From contig JBNGIS010016479.1 of the NCBI GenBank assembly GCA_049999725.1, positions 1 through 24,465 on the forward strand: a stretch of DNA of 24,465 bases. The letters are read 5' to 3'. A program made the translations under genes and the position numbers. Origin of the DNA: Haplomitrium mnioides (lineage: Eukaryota; Marchantiophyta; Haplomitriopsida; Calobryales). Of the stretch, positions 20,354 through 24,465 are shown piece after piece. The notes beneath the pieces were generated by a model. The model was not told the origin of the DNA, made no database searches, and was given only the letters and a program-made list of their open reading frames with translations. Each line of letters begins with the position of its first letter. The first letter of the stretch is position 1.

Positions 20354-22944
20354 TGTGAAATGATAACCTTGATATGAGTTCTGGAGGTGCCTTCATGTAT
20401 ATCTGTGAGTCAAGTATGCCATACAGGTAAGCCGTGATAACGTCCATGATGTGCATGATGAGGTTCCGTTGAATGGTGAAGGCGATCATGTATCTATATG
20501 TAATGGAGTCCATTACGGGTGAATATGTTAGGTTATAGTCTCTGCCAGGTATTTGAGTGTATCCTTTCGCGACTAGTCTGGCTTTGTATCTGGTGATGTC
20601 GCCCTTTGCATTTCTTTTTCTGACGAAAATGAATCTGTAGCCAGTCAGAGTCATGTCGGGAGTTGCTGGAGTAATGGAGCCAAAAACTTGGAGATGAATC
20701 AGGGAATCAAGTTCTGAATTAATCGCTTGTTCCCATTGAGGCCAGTCCTGTCTGGATTGTGCGTCTTGTACGGAGACAGGGTCTGGTGTATTGTCATCTA
20801 TACTTTGAGATACTGAGTAAGCAAACATGTCGTCGATATTAGTTTTGTCTCTGGTCCATATATGACCGGTGTGCGAGTAATCGATGGATATCTCTTCATT
20901 GTCTGGAATTGTTGATCTCGGTGTGTCAGACATTCTGTCTTGGGTGGGTTGAGTTTCGATGTTGGTGTTGAGTGATTGGCCGGGTTTTGGCTTATTTTTG
21001 GAGCCAAGTGGTCGTCCTCGTTTAGCCTTGGGTGCAATATCAGTAGCAGGTCTGGTTTCCTTTTGTAGTCTTGCAGGCGCGTTTGCTGCCTCGATATGTG
21101 ATTTGCTGATACCTGATATGTCGTTAAAAGCGTCAGGTGTTTTGACTAGTATCTGTTGGATGTGAAGTATCTTCTGTACTTCATAGTCTGATTGTCCGGT
21201 CCTGGCATCGGATTGAAGGATTGAGTTGTTGCGCCAGACCAGTTCCTCCTTGTGCATTGAGGAGTTAGAAGGAGTGTCATGTGTTAAAGGTGGGAATGTA
21301 TCTTCAAAGAATTGGCAATCCGCAAATCTGGATTTGAAGACATCTGATGTCATTGGTTCGAGATATCGAATAATCGATGGAGATTCAAAACCAATATATA
21401 TTCCTTTCTGACGTTGTGGTCCCATTTTGGTTTGGTTGGGGCCGAGGATTGGTACCATGACTAGACATCCAAATGTTCTGAGGTGTGTAATGTTTGCGGG
21501 CATGCCTATTGTAAGTCAATATGGCGAGTAACTGTTGAAGGCTGAAGGTCTGAATCTTATGAGGGTTGCTGCATGCATTACTGCGTGGCCCCATGCGGAT
21601 GTAGGAAGGCTTGTGTTCAGTAGTAGCGGACGTGCGATGAGTTGTATACGTTTAATTGCTGCTTCAGCTATTCCATTTTGGAAATGGACGTGAGGGACTG
21701 AATATTGGATATCAATTCCTGCCGATGTGCAGAATTCGTCGAATGTTTTCGACGAAAATTCACCGGCGTTGTCTACTCTGAGAGTTTTGATCGGGTATTC
21801 GGGGAATTGATTGGTTAGTTTTATGATTTGTGATAGTAGCTTGGGGAATACCATATTTTTGGTTGTAAGCAGAGATACTTGTGACCATTTTAATGACGCG
21901 TCTATGGTCACAAGGAAATATTTGAATGGCCCGGATGGAGGGTGAATGGGTCCGCAAACGTCTGCATGGATCCGTTCAAGGAAACGAGGGATTTGTCTGT
22001 TTGTTTTTTGTATTGGATGTATGGTCTTGAGTTTTCCTTGTGCACATGCTATGCATGGAGACGAGGGAGGTAACGGTTGTACGTTGTCAGGAATGCCTAT
22101 GTTGTCATGTTTTAGCCTGTAAAACATGTCTTTTCCTGGGTGGCCGAATCGATTATGCCAGAGCTGGGCATTCGATATTCGTGTTGTGGATGTGAGGTAT
22201 GAGTAAATATGTGTCATATACAGTCCAGGTGGGGAAAGGGGGAAGGTTTCCTGTATGTGCATACCGAGACCTGTCGGTATCATAATATGTAAGACTTCTG
22301 TGTCGGATGACCTTCCTGTTTGAATGTGATATCCGTTTCGACGGATATCTCTGAAACTAATGAGATTCCATTCTGAAGGAATGTTTAGGATTGTACCGTT
22401 AGGGAATCGTATGGTGGCTGGGCCATAGCCTTCTTCTATCTGGTTATGGCCTGTGATAGTGGTCAGTTGTCGGGAAGAAGGAGTGATCGAAGAGAACAAG
22501 TTTCGATTCTGTAGGATAGTGTGCGATGAGCCACTATCGACAATGCACGTGTTGTTGCGGTTGATAGTCTGATCAGGATCTAAGTGTTGGATCGTGTGAC
22601 TTTCTGGCCGCATGTTGTATGTCGGGTACTCATCGACGTCAGGGATGTCCAAGATAGTCCCATGAACCTCGAGTTGCGTGTGCCTAATGCTGGTCTGGTA
22701 TAGTTTGACCAGATGGGCAGGAACGCGGCATACTGGTTGTGTATGGCCTTGAGTTCCGCATCTGTGGCATGAGGCCTGATGATGTCTCTGTTGGGAGAAA
22801 GATTTGTGGTCGCGTTGGTGTTGTCGACTCACTTTTGGTGTCCATGGGCGTGATCTGCTTGCAGGTCTATTTGAGGTGTATTGTCTGGCATGTTTGTCCT
22901 TGTGTGTGAACAAGGGGGGTGTGTTGGCCCGGGAGTATTTTGTA

Positions 22945-22954
22945 CTCCCCCTGA
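22945..22954 (-). promoter_or_regulatory. Polypurine tract-like site in copia-2 gag
   Basis: TCAGGGGGAG on the minus strand, followed by TACAAAA, lies in the Arg/Gly-rich part of Gag. It is conserved at 1770-1781 in copia-1. Confidence 0.3.
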
Positions 22955-23651
22955 GTCTGGGGTTTCCTCGTCCTCTGCCTCTGCCTCTGCCGGTGTGAGG
23001 TCCCCTAGGACGGTTGGTAGGGGATGGGTAATGTTGAGTGTAATGTGATTCAGGATTTGCGGGTGGTGCAGCAGAACCAGGAGGTCGCTTTTTCGCATTT
23101 TCAATGAGTAGGATCTGATGTTTCTCGGCTAGGAGCATATACGCGATGAGCTCCGAGTATCTCGTGAATCGCATATTGCGATATTGGGATGCCAATATAA
23201 GGTTGCTTACAGGGAATGTCGATAGGGTCTTCTCGATTTGTTCTTCATCTGATACGGGGTGGCCGTAGATGGCCAGTTGGGAGACAATCCGGAACAGTTC
23301 GCTGTTATAATTCACAATCGATGTGTGATCCTGGACGCGCAGGTTTATCCAGTCATGTCGCGCTGCCTGTAGTGACATGGATGTCAAATGGTCGAACCTC
23401 AACTTGAGTTCATTCCATAGTAATCTAGGGTTGTGGTGATTTAGGTATTGAAGTTTAAGTGGTTCAACAATATGATGTCGTATGAGGATTAAGGTGCGAG
23501 CAGCGTCGCGAGGGTTCGTGCCCTCATCGTGGGTGAGGATATCCTGGATGCCTTTGGACGTAAGGTATGTGGTAATGTCCATTGACCAAGAATGGTAATT
23601 TGATCCATCGATTTTCAGCGTGGGGAATTTCAATGACCCTATCGGGTTCAT

Positions 23652-24465
23652 GGTTGGTATATTCCCAGTGTCTATCAGGTTCTGTTTTGGTAACAGTCCA
23701 GGTCGGGAAAGTGTCAAACAGATGATATGAAAAGGGTAAACCGATGCGCAGTATGATCAGTACTGCTGGTCTCCGCTTGTTGCGGGGATGTTTTAGATCG
23801 TTGTACCTGTTTATGTTTTCTTCTTAATGCGGAAAACAAAAAAAGAAAGGGAATGAACTGAAAAAGAAATGTCCTCTAAAAAGAGAGGAAAGGTAAATGT
23901 GCTAAAGAGAAAAGAAATTGAGGAGCTGTACTGGAAAACTGCCCTGTAATATGTTTCTAGGTCGAGTAGATGTTGTACTGCTGTCGTTGTTGTCGCTCGT
24001 CGTTTGCCCTTATCAGTTGTGGTCCACTTTCATATAAGCGTTTGAAGCACAAGGTTGATGATTGGAAAGAGTAGGTGACGAACTTCAATCATCAAGTATG
24101 AACAAGTAAAACAGCTTATCGCATCCCGTGGATTAGTGAGGAGGCAAATGGGAATGAGGCACAGTCACTGAAGGGGCATACTGCTGTCGAAGGTGAATGA
24201 TGAGCAAAATAGAAGGAAAAGCACACCCGCTGAAGGAAGCGCAGAAGCCAAAAACAAACAGAAGCCTCCACCACTGAAGATGTCGAAGGAGCAGAAGGAA
24301 AAAAAAGAGAGACGCAACCGCCGCCGAAGAGAATGCTTGAAGTATCAACAGAAAGGAGAGATAACGCACCCGCCGAAGAGAGCGCAAGAGGAGAAGTCCG
24401 CCGCAGCCGCAGTGAGCAAAGTAGCAACAAAAAGAAGGAGAGAACGCACCCGTCGCAGCCGCAGT
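23652..24465 (-). other. Copia-2 untranslated leader (partial)
   Basis: No gene is present. A block at 23809-23832 is nearly identical to 878-900 of copia-1. Pyrimidine-rich tracts follow upstream (23833-23925), with splice-acceptor-like AG ends. The outer part (24221-24465) is GC-rich with loose repeats. No LTR end or primer binding site is reached before the window ends. Confidence 0.55.
24221..24465 (-). repeat. GC-rich imperfect repeats in the copia-2 leader
   Basis: Variants of AACGCACCCGCCGAAGAG recur near 24221, 24311, 24363 and 24441 on the + strand. CGCAGCCGCAGT occurs at 24402-24413 and again at 24454-24465, 52 bp apart. Spacing is irregular and the array runs off the window. Confidence 0.6.

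Larger units (their letters stand above)
18573..23651 (-). pseudogene. gag-pol: Copia-2 gag-pol polyprotein with three in-frame stops
   Basis: Start: the Met at 23651 (MNPIGSLKF) is chosen because copia-1 begins there, although the frame stays open to 23717. Residues from that Met: Gag 1-180; Arg/Gly-rich stretch about 220-240; CCHC knuckle Cys295, Cys298, His303, Cys308; protease DSG at 372-374; integrase zinc finger HNRFGH with Cys533 and Cys536; integrase core Asp564, Asp627, Glu663, which has the DD35E spacing. RT and RNase H follow, with YVDD near 19574. Stops: TGA at 21516-21518 (after NSYSPY), TAG at 19611-19613 (copia-1 has Gln), and TAA at 19128-19130 (copia-1 has Lys). All lie in one frame with no frameshift. 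The total is about 1,690 codons, longer than usual for copia, mainly because of the RT insert (about 19780-20340). It would provide all functions for retrotransposition if uninterrupted; as it stands it is inactive. Confidence 0.9.
14569..24070 (-). repeat. Right arm of the large inverted duplication
   Basis: This is the reverse-complement partner of 600-7430. It is longer because it keeps the protease-integrase part of copia-2 and the core of the DUF7869 frame. The inner end is sharp: TAGCCGCTACTTTGAA at about 14572 matches the reverse complement of the left arm at about 7410-7428, and the copia-3 LTR stub ends at 14568. The outer end is where I lose similarity in the leaders. Confidence 0.7.
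17982..24465 (-). mobile_element. Copia-2: near-complete Ty1/copia retrotransposon
   Basis: On the minus strand it has a leader (running off the window), gag-pol, 3' untranslated region, polypurine tract and 3' LTR. The coding frame is unbroken by shifts and has only three stop codons, so this is the youngest-looking element here. Integrase lies upstream of RT, which defines Ty1/copia. The 5' LTR is not in the window. The RT carries the repeat insert shared with copia-1. Confidence 0.88.

Noticed and set aside
18573-23651. The three stop codons as sites of U-to-C RNA editing or a changed genetic code
   Set aside because: That editing is known from fern and hornwort organelles, while this is nuclear repeat DNA. 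Neighbouring elements carry ordinary random stops and frameshifts, so pseudogene decay is simpler.
24116-24430. Minus-strand frame rich in Ser, Leu and Phe resembling a membrane protein
   Set aside because: It arises from pyrimidine-rich leader repeats of copia-2; no family is recognisable and copia-1 has no counterpart.

Overview
The window looks like repeat-dense intergenic DNA of a land-plant nuclear genome. No host gene, tRNA or rRNA was found. Everything identifiable is transposable-element derived: three Ty1/copia LTR retrotransposons and two copies of a repeat carrying a DUF7869-like reading frame. Ty1/copia elements with a tRNA-iMet-type primer site, together with DUF7869-like proteins, would fit a non-flowering plant such as a fern, moss or lycophyte. 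The sequence alone does not settle the species.

Layout. 1-590: no gene seen. About 600-4711 (+): copia-1, with leader, gag, RT-RNase H and 3' LTR; its protease, integrase and 5' LTR are absent. 4712-7430 (+): internally deleted DUF7869 repeat, with five 52-bp tandem units. 7431-8751: unassigned. 8752-14568 (-): copia-3, an old TNT1-type element with 3' LTR, decayed gag-pol, long leader, primer binding site and a 16-bp stub of 5' LTR. 14569-17981 (-): fuller DUF7869 repeat. 17982-24465 (-): copia-2, close relative of copia-1, with one gag-pol frame broken by only three stop codons; its 5' end is beyond the window.

Large-scale structure. Copia-1 plus the left DUF7869 repeat (+) and copia-2 plus the right DUF7869 repeat (-) have the same order and nearly the same junction. 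The window therefore reads as a large, diverged inverted duplication (arms about 600-7430 and 14569-24070) around a roughly 7-kb centre holding copia-3. The left arm has lost about 2 kb of pol and about 0.86 kb of the DUF7869 frame.

Most unusual feature. In copia-1 and copia-2 the reverse transcriptase is interrupted, between the IYMKAPPEL and SMYGLKQ segments, by an in-frame insert of about 190 residues. It is built from a 12-residue (36-bp) and a 16-residue (48-bp) tandem repeat around a G-P-x-V core. At DNA level the core is a 13-bp near-palindrome, GGACCTNNNGTCC. The insert starts right after a polypurine tract resembling the element's own 3' PPT. A 10-N assembly gap lies inside the array of copia-2.
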